Positions 54,599-62,081 of a stretch of DNA of 64,000 nucleotides are shown one piece after another. Both the position numbers and the translations under genes were made by a program. The number at the start of each line of letters is the position of its first letter. The first letter of the stretch is position 1. Source of the DNA: an uncultured Pelagibacteraceae bacterium (GTDB lineage: Bacteria; Pseudomonadota; Alphaproteobacteria; Pelagibacterales; Pelagibacteraceae); the NCBI GenBank assembly GCA_902582845.1, contig CACHTQ010000001.1, positions 125,059 to 189,058 on the forward strand, in the 5' to 3' direction. The notes under the pieces were generated by a model. It did not search any database. It was not told the origin of the DNA and was given only the letters and a program-made list of their open reading frames with translations.

Positions 54599-55788
54599 TT
54601 AGAAAGTGTCGTTACTTTTGGAACATGTGTAATAAATCTTCCACCTCTTCTTAAAAAATTTTTTTCTTTTTTAAAAATTTCTTTTTTAAAATTCCATGCA
54701 CCTAAAAAAGCATAGTCAATATTATCATTAATCCCATCTTTTGGAGAAATTATTTTAAGATGAGTTCCTGGTGTATACTTTCCTTGTTTATTTAATGTTG
54801 TATCAGTTACATAATCAATCATCCTAGAATTAATTCTACAATAATTAAAAACCGTAGTAGATTTATAAGTAGCACCATAACTTATAATTTTCTTATTTCT
54901 TTTTTTTAAACTTTCAATTAATTTAAATAATTTTTTTCTTGAAAGTTTGACACGCTTGGAAAATTTATAATAACTTTTAATCTTATCAAGCTTATAGGAA
55001 AGTTCTTTTTTTAATGCTCTTTTCAATCTTAAACTTTGTTTATATTTTCCCTTTTCTTTACAAATATAGTATCTATTAGAACCACCATGTGTTGTTAGAT
55101 GTTCAATATCAAAAAGTCTTAATCCATATTTTTTTATTATATTATTAATTGAAATTGACGAGAAAACATAAACATGTTCATCATAAAATTGATCATAACT
55201 ATTATTTTGAAGGACTTTTAATAAAGATGGATCTTCAATTACAAAAACTCCATCTTGAGATAATATATTATTTATTCCTGTAAATGTTTCCTCTAAATTG
55301 GGTATGTGAGAAATTGTATTAGCTGAAAAAATTAAATCAATTTCACCTTTTTTTTCTTTAATTAATTTTTTAGAGAGTTTTAAATTCCAAAATTCATCGT
55401 ATGTTTTGAACAATTTTTTTGTAATTCTTGCTAAATTTTTGCACGGCTCAACTGCAATAACTGATTTTTTGTTAAAGTTTTTTAAAAAAACACCATCATT
55501 GCTGCCAATCTCCATAATCTTTTTTGGTTTAAATCTTTTAAATAATTTTTTTGCAATTTGTTTAAAAGCAAGTCTCATAGTTTTTGACTCTGACGCTCTA
55601 TGAGCATATTGATCAGTGTATTGTTTTTTTGGATTAACTGGTTTTTTTATTGATACTAAATAATTTTTTGTGTTGAAACATATTTTCAAATTGTAAAAAA
55701 ATTCATTCCTTAGTGTACTCCTTTTAATATCTTTCAAAAAAGAGTTTGCTAAAGGTTGCTGACCTAAATTTAAAAATACTTTATTCAT
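54595..55788 (-). CDS. NDP-sugar C-methyltransferase
   Basis: A 397-residue protein of the TylC3/EvaC C3-methyltransferase type. The opening FLNLGQQPLANSFLKD is the usual LGxQPLANxFL segment, the SAM motif IMEIGSNDGVFLKNF is near residue 90, IEDPSLL follows, and the late THGGSNRYYI and ISYGATYKSTTVFNY fit the C-terminal domain. The N-terminal zinc-finger cysteines are mostly gone: no CxxC precedes LNLGQQ and the second pair has only KICFNT. There is an in-frame stop upstream, so the start is not misplaced. Confidence 0.87.
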   Translation of the reverse strand: MNKVFLNLGQQPLANSFLKDIKRSTLRNEFFYNLKICFNTKNYLVSIKKPVNPKKQYTDQYAHRASESKTMRLAFKQIAKKLFKRFKPKKIMEIGSNDGVFLKNFNKKSVIAVEPCKNLARITKKLFKTYDEFWNLKLSKKLIKEKKGEIDLIFSANTISHIPNLEETFTGINNILSQDGVFVIEDPSLLKVLQNNSYDQFYDEHVYVFSSISINNIIKKYGLRLFDIEHLTTHGGSNRYYICKEKGKYKQSLRLKRALKKELSYKLDKIKSYYKFSKRVKLSRKKLFKLIESLKKRNKKIISYGATYKSTTVFNYCRINSRMIDYVTDTTLNKQGKYTPGTHLKIISPKDGINDNIDYAFLGAWNFKKEIFKKEKNFLRRGGRFITHVPKVTTLSK

Positions 55789-55844
55789 TGTGATTTTGAT
55801 TATATATTTATATATATGTAAAAATTAAACTATTCTAAATAAAA

Positions 55845-56552
55845 TTGAAAAAAAATATTAATAAAATTGTCGTGAGTGGGGGTAATGGGAGATTTGCAAC
55901 AGTTTTGAAAAGAACTATTGACTCCAAAAATTACCATTTTCCAAATAAATCACAAATGAATATTCTTAATCCTAGCTCATTAGAGAAATATCTTAAATTA
56001 AAAAAACCTAAATATTTTATTCATGTTGCTGGTTTATCTAGGCCAATGAGTATTCATGATAAAAAGATTTCACAGAGTATTGATATTAATATCATCGGGA
56101 CTTGTAATGTCGTAAAAGTTTGTGAAAAACTAAGTATAAAGTTAATTTATTTTTCTACCGGATATGTTTATCCTGGTATCAAAGGAAATTACACTGAAAA
56201 TGATTCTGTAAAACCAATTAATAAATATGCTATTTCTAAACTCGGTGGGGAATGTGCTGTAAAAATGTATGATAATTCTTTGATCTTAAGAATAATTATG
56301 TGTGAAAAACCTTTTATACATAAATCAGCTTTTTATGATGTTAAAACAAATTTTATTTTTCAAGATGATGTAGCTAAAATGATACCAAAATTATTAAATA
56401 AGAAAGGTATAATTAATATTGGTGGTAAAATTCAATCTGTTTATAATTTTGCTAAAAAATATAATAAGAAAATTAAAAAATCTTCTGGAAAGAAAATATT
56501 TCCACCAAATCCTTCCATGAATTTAAAAAAACTTCATAAAATTTTAAATTGA
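55845..56552 (+). CDS. short SDR sugar-nucleotide 4-ketoreductase (RmlD-like)
   Basis: A 235-residue SDR. NAD loop SGGNGRFATVL (11-21), the catalytic Ser/Thr in YFSTGYVYP (104-105) and Tyr128-x3-Lys132 in KYAISKLGGE are present. It resembles RmlD and other 4-ketoreductases but is about 60 residues shorter. It starts with TTG, with no ATG and no ribosome site nearby. It would perform the last step on the dTDP-deoxysugar. The tRNA gene follows 13 bases after its stop on the other strand. Confidence 0.75.
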   Translation: MKKNINKIVVSGGNGRFATVLKRTIDSKNYHFPNKSQMNILNPSSLEKYLKLKKPKYFIHVAGLSRPMSIHDKKISQSIDINIIGTCNVVKVCEKLSIKLIYFSTGYVYPGIKGNYTENDSVKPINKYAISKLGGECAVKMYDNSLILRIIMCEKPFIHKSAFYDVKTNFIFQDDVAKMIPKLLNKKGIINIGGKIQSVYNFAKKYNKKIKKSSGKKIFPPNPSMNLKKLHKILN

Positions 56553-56565
56553 ATATATGTTTAGA

Positions 56566-56642
56566 TGGTAGCGGGAAGTGGGATCGAACCACTGACCTCG
56601 GGCTTATGAGTCCCGCGCTCTAACCAACTGAGCTACCCCGCC
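56566..56642 (-). tRNA. tRNA-Met (anticodon CAT)
   Basis: A 77-base cloverleaf with encoded CCA. Acceptor GGCGGGG pairs with TCCCGCT (two G-U pairs), then TA, a D-arm with GCTC/GAGC, anticodon arm with loop CTCATAA, and T-arm AGTGG-TTCGATC-CCACT. The anticodon stem has an A-G mismatch at 31-39. G1-T72 and lack of three GC pairs at the stem base argue against an initiator tRNA. An Ile2 tRNA with modified C34 also has CAT; elongator Met is favoured. Confidence 0.88.
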
Positions 56643-56685
56643 ATGATTTATAAATGCTTTATAACTTTTTTAAATCTTTTTACAA

Positions 56686-57750
56686 TTACAAGATATTATA
56701 AAATTTACTAATTTTATTAATTAAAAGGTTTAATGTTTTCATCTCTTTTTTAATAGAATATTGTTTCTCGAGTTTTATCCTATCCTTCTTAGTTTCGATC
56801 ACCCAATTTTTTTTATAATTTTTAATTTCATGTAATAATTTTTTACCAAATTTATTAATATCACCACTTTCAATTTTCTTAAATATTGGTTCTTTCCAAT
56901 ATTCTACTCCTCCTCCACCTGTATATCCTATTACCTTGTTTCCGCATAAAGCAGCTTCGATTGGGGGAATACCTAAACCCTCAAGGTTGGAAAATGACAA
57001 AAAAAATTTTGAACGAGATAAAGACTTGATTAAATAATTCTCACTCACATTGTTCAATGGTACAATTTTCCAATTTTTTGGTAATAAATTTTTTAAATAA
57101 AACAGAAGTAATTGAGAATGATCAGGTAATTTTCTTGGCATATAAGTAATAGTATTAGTTTTTTTTGATATTTTAAGTTTATTACTATTAATAGAAAAGT
57201 TTATTCTTAAAATTTTATTTTTAAACTCAGGAAACATTTCTTTAAAACATTTAATATTATAATCTGAACTGATTAAAATTATTTTAGCATTTTTATAAGC
57301 AGATTTTAATTTTTTAAAATCACTAGTTGAGTTCATGTGAAAAAAACCTTGAATAAAAATTCCATAGTTTATTCCTTTTTTTTTCAAATCTAAGTCCTCA
57401 GGAAAATGAGACCAAATTTCTGGGATTATCAAGAAATCAGTATTTTTATCTAATGAAAATTTTTTCTTTGAACTTATATCTTTATCAAACCAATCTAAGC
57501 TTGGTGAAAAAAATTTCGAAACCTTCATTTTATTAGGGTTCCATCCTGAGTATTTTTCTTTAAATATATTCAATTTTTTTGATAAAGACGCTTCCAATTT
57601 ATATGAAATTTTTTTTTTTAAATGGAGAACGCTTGAAGATACATTCTTTTTTATTTTGTTTAGCTTTAGAGAGTGACTATATATCACTTTTGCACCGCCC
57701 GAAGCACCTTTCATCTCAGGTAAAAGATAAATGATATTAATTTTTTTCAT
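56686..57750 (-). CDS. glycosyltransferase, family 4-like
   Basis: A 354-residue GT-B-type protein. The opening IIYLLPEMKGASGGAKVIYSHS and the C-terminal FLSFSNLEGLGIPPIEAALCGNKVIGYTGGGG pattern (quoted in parts) match GT4 enzymes, where the conserved E-x7-E-like region contacts the donor. The chain is extremely rich in Lys and Asn, as is the whole island. Donor and acceptor are unknown; it probably transfers a sugar to the cell-surface glycan. It lies 28 bases from the TPR gene on the same strand. Confidence 0.75.
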   Translation of the reverse strand: MKKINIIYLLPEMKGASGGAKVIYSHSLKLNKIKKNVSSSVLHLKKKISYKLEASLSKKLNIFKEKYSGWNPNKMKVSKFFSPSLDWFDKDISSKKKFSLDKNTDFLIIPEIWSHFPEDLDLKKKGINYGIFIQGFFHMNSTSDFKKLKSAYKNAKIILISSDYNIKCFKEMFPEFKNKILRINFSINSNKLKISKKTNTITYMPRKLPDHSQLLLFYLKNLLPKNWKIVPLNNVSENYLIKSLSRSKFFLSFSNLEGLGIPPIEAALCGNKVIGYTGGGGVEYWKEPIFKKIESGDINKFGKKLLHEIKNYKKNWVIETKKDRIKLEKQYSIKKEMKTLNLLINKISKFYNIL

Positions 57751-57777
57751 AAAAAATTATTTTTAATATTAATCCAT

Positions 57778-59502
57778 TCAACATGAAAATTCATCTTTAA
57801 GATTTTTTTCTATTTGACTAATTACACTATGCCAACTTTTATAATTCGATTGTTTAAAAATTTTCAATGATTTATAAGGATTATATTTATAATATTCATA
57901 CCATCTCCAATCAGAACTTGCTGAAATAAGACCCCAAGTTTCTTTATTACAAATACAAGCTAAATGTAAAAAAAAGGTGTCTGTAGAAATCATTAAGTCT
58001 AATTTCTTAATGATCCCAATCATATCAACAAAATTTTCTTTACTAAGATCAATTATATTTGATTTTAAAAAAAACTCTTTATCTCTATCCCATATTTCAT
58101 TTTGAAAAGAATAAAAGTTCAAATCAAAATTAAGTAAATTTTTAAAATTTTTTAATTCAATAGATCTGTAAGGTTCTCTTGGACCAAAAAAATTCCCTGA
58201 CCACACCAAACCAATATTCTTTTTTTTATTATTTAAAAAAAATTTTGAATAATCTTTTTTATCAGAACTTAAATTTATAAGATCTGAAGAATTTGAATTA
58301 TTATCTTTGTAAAAATATTTATTTAAAGAGCCAATTGAAATTTTGTAGTCATATTTATTTTCAAGAATTTCACTTTTTTTATATATGTTTATATTATTAA
58401 AATTACTTTTAAAAATAGGCAAAAGTTTATCAAAAATTACAAAATCTATTTTTTTAGATGAAGATGATAGATTTATTAAAAATTTTGAAAATTGAAGTAT
58501 ATCTCCCATACCTTGTTCAGATGTAACTAAAATTGTAGAATCTTTTAAATTTTCTCCTTTCCAAGTTTTGATATTTTGAAATGATGTATCTTTTACAATA
58601 GAGTCCCTTAATTCATAAAATTCCCAACCCTCTTTAAAATTGCCTTCAATCAAATGAAGCATACCCCTTGTAAATTTTAAATCTTTTATATTTGGATAAT
58701 TAGTAATAGCCTCTTCGACTGTCTCAATGGCTTTTTTATTATTACCAATAATTGAATAGATTTTTGCTAGCTTAGTATAAGCGGTATAATTTTTTGTGTC
58801 CTCAATAATTGATTTTAAAAGCTCAATAGCATTTTCAATTTTATCTTTAAATAAAAAATAATCAGATTTATTTAACTTAAATTCTATATAATTTTCATCA
58901 ATTTGTTCTGCTTTTTTGTAAAATTGCTCTATTTTATCTTTTTCTCCAATTCTTAAATAAATAATCAAAAGGTTATTTATAATTAATTTATCATTTTGAT
59001 CTATTTCTAGAGCTTTTAAGTAATAATTTTTAGCATTATCAATCTGTTGTGCTCCCCAAGAACATTTAGCCATATTATTGAATAGAATTTTTTTTTCTTT
59101 AAAATTTAGATTATCTGCAATTTTATATATCTCTATTGCTTTTTTATAATCTTTGTTCAAATCATGAGCTAAAGCCAAATTAAAGTATGCTATAGGATTT
59201 TTTTGAACATCAAAATCAATAATTTTCTTTGCATTTTCGATGGCAGATTTAAAATCACCTATTTTCAAGTTTAATTTGAAAAGATTTTTATAAGGATCAA
59301 TAAATTTTTTATCTAATTCAATTGACTTTAAAAATTCCGATTTTGCTATTTCAAATTTTTTTCTTTTTAATGAGATAACTCCTTTGATATTTTTTATAAC
59401 GTGTTCAATCTTTTTATCTGTATTTTGATCACACAATTCATAGGCTTTATCTAGATTATTCTCATTTAAATAATCAATTATTTTTTTTAAAGTTTCGGCC
59501 AT
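57778..59502 (-). CDS. TPR-repeat glycosyltransferase (GT41/GT9-like C-domain)
   Basis: A 574-residue protein. Residues about 1-290 are tandem tetratricopeptide repeats (for example NPIAYFNLALAHDLNKDYKKAIEIY and the KAL-EID-type repeat ends). From about residue 310 the chain has TSEQGMGDILQFSKF, then IGLVWSGN, and a LDLMISTDTFFLHLACICNK block, the pattern of TPR-linked glycosyltransferases found in marine bacteria. It may glycosylate proteins or surface glycans. A 112-base spacer upstream holds no further gene. Confidence 0.78.
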   Translation of the reverse strand: MAETLKKIIDYLNENNLDKAYELCDQNTDKKIEHVIKNIKGVISLKRKKFEIAKSEFLKSIELDKKFIDPYKNLFKLNLKIGDFKSAIENAKKIIDFDVQKNPIAYFNLALAHDLNKDYKKAIEIYKIADNLNFKEKKILFNNMAKCSWGAQQIDNAKNYYLKALEIDQNDKLIINNLLIIYLRIGEKDKIEQFYKKAEQIDENYIEFKLNKSDYFLFKDKIENAIELLKSIIEDTKNYTAYTKLAKIYSIIGNNKKAIETVEEAITNYPNIKDLKFTRGMLHLIEGNFKEGWEFYELRDSIVKDTSFQNIKTWKGENLKDSTILVTSEQGMGDILQFSKFLINLSSSSKKIDFVIFDKLLPIFKSNFNNINIYKKSEILENKYDYKISIGSLNKYFYKDNNSNSSDLINLSSDKKDYSKFFLNNKKKNIGLVWSGNFFGPREPYRSIELKNFKNLLNFDLNFYSFQNEIWDRDKEFFLKSNIIDLSKENFVDMIGIIKKLDLMISTDTFFLHLACICNKETWGLISASSDWRWYEYYKYNPYKSLKIFKQSNYKSWHSVISQIEKNLKDEFSC

Positions 59503-59614
59503 TGAGATTGCATTTAATCTATCCTAAAAATAAATTTATAAATCAGATTATTATCTCTATAAAGCTAATATAATTGATAATTTATCTTGTTTTTAAATAA
59601 AAGTTTATAATTGT
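59503..59614. other. intergenic spacer between the TPR gene and a small membrane-protein gene
   Basis: This 112-base AT-rich stretch shows no ORF, RNA structure or clear terminator. It presumably contains the promoter of the TPR glycosyltransferase gene (minus strand); TATAAT-like strings are present but not distinctive at this base composition. Confidence 0.4.
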
Positions 59615-59824
59615 TTAGGAAAAAACAATAAGTCCAAATAAAATTAATCCAGTTGACGCTGCTGCAGAAAAATAAAATTTTTTTTTAATTTCTGTCTGTC
59701 TATTTAACTTTACTCTGTTCAAAAGTACATTTATGTCTGTGCTTCTATTGGTTGTTGGTGATCTATCAACGGTACTGTATTTTGCAATTAGTTTTTTTTT
59801 TAGAGAGTTAGTTAAAATTTTCAT
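59615..59824 (-). CDS. small C-terminally anchored membrane protein (DINVL family member A)
   Basis: A 69-residue protein of unknown function. It has a basic N-terminal half, a TDINVLLNRVKLNRQTEIKKK block (in part) near residues 29-48 and one hydrophobic segment at the C-terminus (about 51-68). The ATG at 59824 was chosen; an adjacent TTG is less likely. The DINVL block, a following KL-x2-Q-x3-E-x-KK, and the terminal membrane segment are also found in the neighbouring gene, so the two are paralogues. No enzyme motif is visible. Confidence 0.6.
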   Translation of the reverse strand: MKILTNSLKKKLIAKYSTVDRSPTTNRSTDINVLLNRVKLNRQTEIKKKFYFSAAASTGLILFGLIVFS

Positions 59825-59864
59825 CAAGCGTATAAAACACTATTTTAAGTAATTGGCAAATAAA

Positions 59865-60098
59865 TTATAAAGATAGATAAACTCCAATCGTACCTAATAA
59901 AAAAATACAGAAAGCAAAAATAGTTATATTTTTTTTAAACTCTTTACTTTGTTGCTCCTCAAGTTTGGATCTTAAGACATTAATATCAACTCTGCCTGAG
60001 TTATTTTTCTTTGGATTTAAAGGCTTTTCAGAGACATCCATATTATTATTTGGGGTCTGGATGTTGCTATTGTTATCTGTAAAGCCTTTAATATTCAT
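59865..60098 (-). CDS. small C-terminally anchored membrane protein (DINVL family member B)
   Basis: A 77-residue protein of unknown function and a likely paralogue of the gene 40 bases downstream. An Asn/Ser/Pro-rich N-terminus (1-35) leads to GRVDINVLRSKLEEQQSKE (first 19 residues of the block) and a hydrophobic C-terminus (about 56-76). The ATG at 60098 was chosen because the upstream TTG at 60149 lies in a direct repeat and adds an unlikely 17 residues. It is divergent from the regulator gene, with the repeat between. Confidence 0.6.
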   Translation of the reverse strand: MNIKGFTDNNSNIQTPNNNMDVSEKPLNPKKNNSGRVDINVLRSKLEEQQSKEFKKNITIFAFCIFLLGTIGVYLSL

Positions 60099-60143
60099 AT
60101 TTTTATTAAAACATCTTAGAACATTAAGAACAATTTTATAAAA

Positions 60144-60196
60144 GTTCAATTTGGGTCACTATTAAATTGACAACTGTTCAATTTGGGTTTCTATTA
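60144..60196. repeat. tandem direct repeat, probable operator
   Basis: Two copies of a 21-base element, GTTCAATTTGGGT plus two variable bases plus CTATTA, sit at 60144-60164 and 60176-60196, 32 bases apart start to start, with 19 of 21 positions identical. The spacing is about three helical turns, so both copies face the same side of the DNA. They lie between the divergent DINVL-B gene and the HTH regulator, 16 bases before the regulator ATG, an arrangement typical of autoregulation. Confidence 0.75.
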
Positions 60197-60211
60197 ACAA
60201 AAAATTAAATT

Positions 60212-61189
60212 ATGGGCATTCAAGAAGTAGATTTTTCCAAAACTCTTTCAGACGACCAGGTCTATGAGTCCATTATGTCTCACTATTCTTCTCTAGGTAA
60301 AGATTGGATATCACATCAATGGAATTGGATGAACAGTGTTTATACGCCATTTAATGATCACTATAAATATATGATAATAATTTCTTTAATTGAAAAGACT
60401 CTTCAATTTTACGACCAGATGAATATTCAATACTCTTATGATGAATACTACTCGAAATCATATCTTCAAATTGATAAGTTTAGTATTACTGAACTTTGTG
60501 AAAAATTAGATTTACCTAAAGAAACAATTAGAAGAAAAGTTATAGAACTTGAAGATGGGGGTGTGATAACTCGTAATAAAAAAAAAATTGTAATTGATAG
60601 AAAAGCATTCGACTTTGTTAAACCTGATCGCCAAATAAAATTTTCAGCAAAATATATTTACTTAGTTTCACTAGCTTTAAACAAAGATAAAGTTTATTCA
60701 AAAAAACTTGATCAAAAAACTATTGAGAATATTGTAAAAAAAAATTTTTCATTATCATGGAGATGGTTTTACAGGATGCAGATACCTTTAATTATAGGAT
60801 ATCATAAATTTTTTAAAGATTTGACAACTTTTCATATTTGGGGAACAGTTTGCATGAATCAGGTTTTAAATGTTTCAAGCCAATTAAATTCAGATAATAA
60901 AAAATCTTCATTAGACTACTTTGCTACTAATAACATTCTCATAGAAAATCTTGGTGCAAATACTGGTATAAGTGCAATGTCCATTTCTGATATGACAAAA
61001 ATTCCTCGAGCAACAATAATTAGAAAGTGTAAATATTTAATAAAAGAAGATTTGATAAAGTTAAATGAAAAAAAACAATATGTACTAACTTCTATGAATT
61101 TTAGAAAAATTTTACCTTATCAAACAGAAATTTTTAAATATAAAGCTAAATTTATTCGTAAAGTTTTAAATCTTCTTGTAATTTCTTAA
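60212..61189 (+). CDS. transcriptional regulator with two winged-helix-like segments
   Basis: A 325-residue protein without a recognised effector domain. Two helix-turn-helix-like regions are visible: FSITELCEKLDLPKETIRRK near residue 91 followed by a wing, GGVITRNKKKIVI, and MSISDMTKIPRATIIRKCKY near residue 256 followed by LIKLNEKKQYVLT. The two resemble each other (S-I-x-[ED]-x(3-6)-L/I-P-x-x-T-I-x-R-K). The region between is helical and aromatic-rich. It probably binds the direct repeat just upstream. It could control the two DINVL genes, the symporter downstream, or itself. Confidence 0.7.
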   Translation: MGIQEVDFSKTLSDDQVYESIMSHYSSLGKDWISHQWNWMNSVYTPFNDHYKYMIIISLIEKTLQFYDQMNIQYSYDEYYSKSYLQIDKFSITELCEKLDLPKETIRRKVIELEDGGVITRNKKKIVIDRKAFDFVKPDRQIKFSAKYIYLVSLALNKDKVYSKKLDQKTIENIVKKNFSLSWRWFYRMQIPLIIGYHKFFKDLTTFHIWGTVCMNQVLNVSSQLNSDNKKSSLDYFATNNILIENLGANTGISAMSISDMTKIPRATIIRKCKYLIKEDLIKLNEKKQYVLTSMNFRKILPYQTEIFKYKAKFIRKVLNLLVIS

Positions 61190-61229
61190 ATCTTCAATAA
61201 ATTGTCCTCGAGTATTACACAGAGGGGTC

Positions 61230-62081
61230 ATGGGTATAGTAACAACAATAGCGCCATTTGCGCTAGCTCTTATAATGTTAGGACTTGGGGCGTCATTAAC
61301 AGTAAAAGATTTCACAAGAGTTTTTCATCATCCAAAAGAATTTTTCGTTGGTTTAATTTGTCAATTAGTTGTTCTTCCAATTATTGGTTATCTGTTAATA
61401 ATAATTTTAAAAACTCCAGTAGAGCTAGCTTTAGGTGTTATGTTGATTGCAGCTGCACCTGGTGGAGTAACATCAAATGTGCTTACTAAATTTGCAGATG
61501 GTGATGTCGCACTATCTATATCTCTCACTGCGTTTACTAGTTTAATAAGTATTGTTTCAGTTCCTTATATAGTTTTTTTATCAATTGATTTATTTGATAT
61601 CACTTATGTAGAAAAAGAAGTTTCAATGCTTGGTATATCCTTAAAGATGTTTTTTGTAGTTACTGTGCCTGTAATAGTTGGAATGATTATTAGAAAATTT
61701 TTTAGTGATTTTATAGAAAATAATACCAAAATTATTGAGAAAGCATCCATAGGATTATTTTCAATTGTTTTTATTGCTATCTACATTCAAGAATGGGATA
61801 GTATTATAATGTTCCTAACTACAGCAGGAACTATTGCTTTAATTCTTAATATTTCCATGATGATCATAGGCTTTTACGTCGCTAAATTTTTTGCATCAGG
61901 TGTTGCTCAGCAAAAATGTATATCTCTTGAGTGTGGATTACAAAATGGAACGTTAGCTGTTTTTGTAGGAACTCAACTGTTTGGACAAAACATGACTTAC
62001 ATGGTTCCAACAGCAGCTTATGCTTTGATTATGATGATGACTTCTGTTTTTTTTGTGTTTTTCTTAAGAAATAGAACTTAA
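61230..62081 (+). CDS. bile acid:sodium symporter (BASS) family transporter
   Basis: A 283-residue membrane protein with about nine or ten hydrophobic segments. Typical blocks are MLGLGASLTVKDF, AAPGGVTSNVLTKFADGDVALS (in part; crossover helix) and SLECGLQNGTLAVFVGTQLF. Members import organic anions with sodium; outside animals substrates include pyruvate, pantoate and others. An AGAGGGG ribosome site lies close before the ATG. It is 40 bases from the regulator and converges on the dehydrogenase, sharing a TTAA stop. Confidence 0.88.
   Translation: MGIVTTIAPFALALIMLGLGASLTVKDFTRVFHHPKEFFVGLICQLVVLPIIGYLLIIILKTPVELALGVMLIAAAPGGVTSNVLTKFADGDVALSISLTAFTSLISIVSVPYIVFLSIDLFDITYVEKEVSMLGISLKMFFVVTVPVIVGMIIRKFFSDFIENNTKIIEKASIGLFSIVFIAIYIQEWDSIIMFLTTAGTIALILNISMMIIGFYVAKFFASGVAQQKCISLECGLQNGTLAVFVGTQLFGQNMTYMVPTAAYALIMMMTSVFFVFFLRNRT

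Noticed and set aside
60099-60149. An N-terminal extension of the DINVL-B protein starting at TTG 60149
   Set aside because: The TTG lies within the first direct repeat and the added 17 residues have no likeness to the paralogue; ATG 60098 is preferred.
61202-61489. A 95-codon plus-strand ORF rich in Ser, Arg and Trp
   Set aside because: It lies in another frame over the start of the symporter gene, has no ribosome site and no domain; the symporter frame has clear family motifs.
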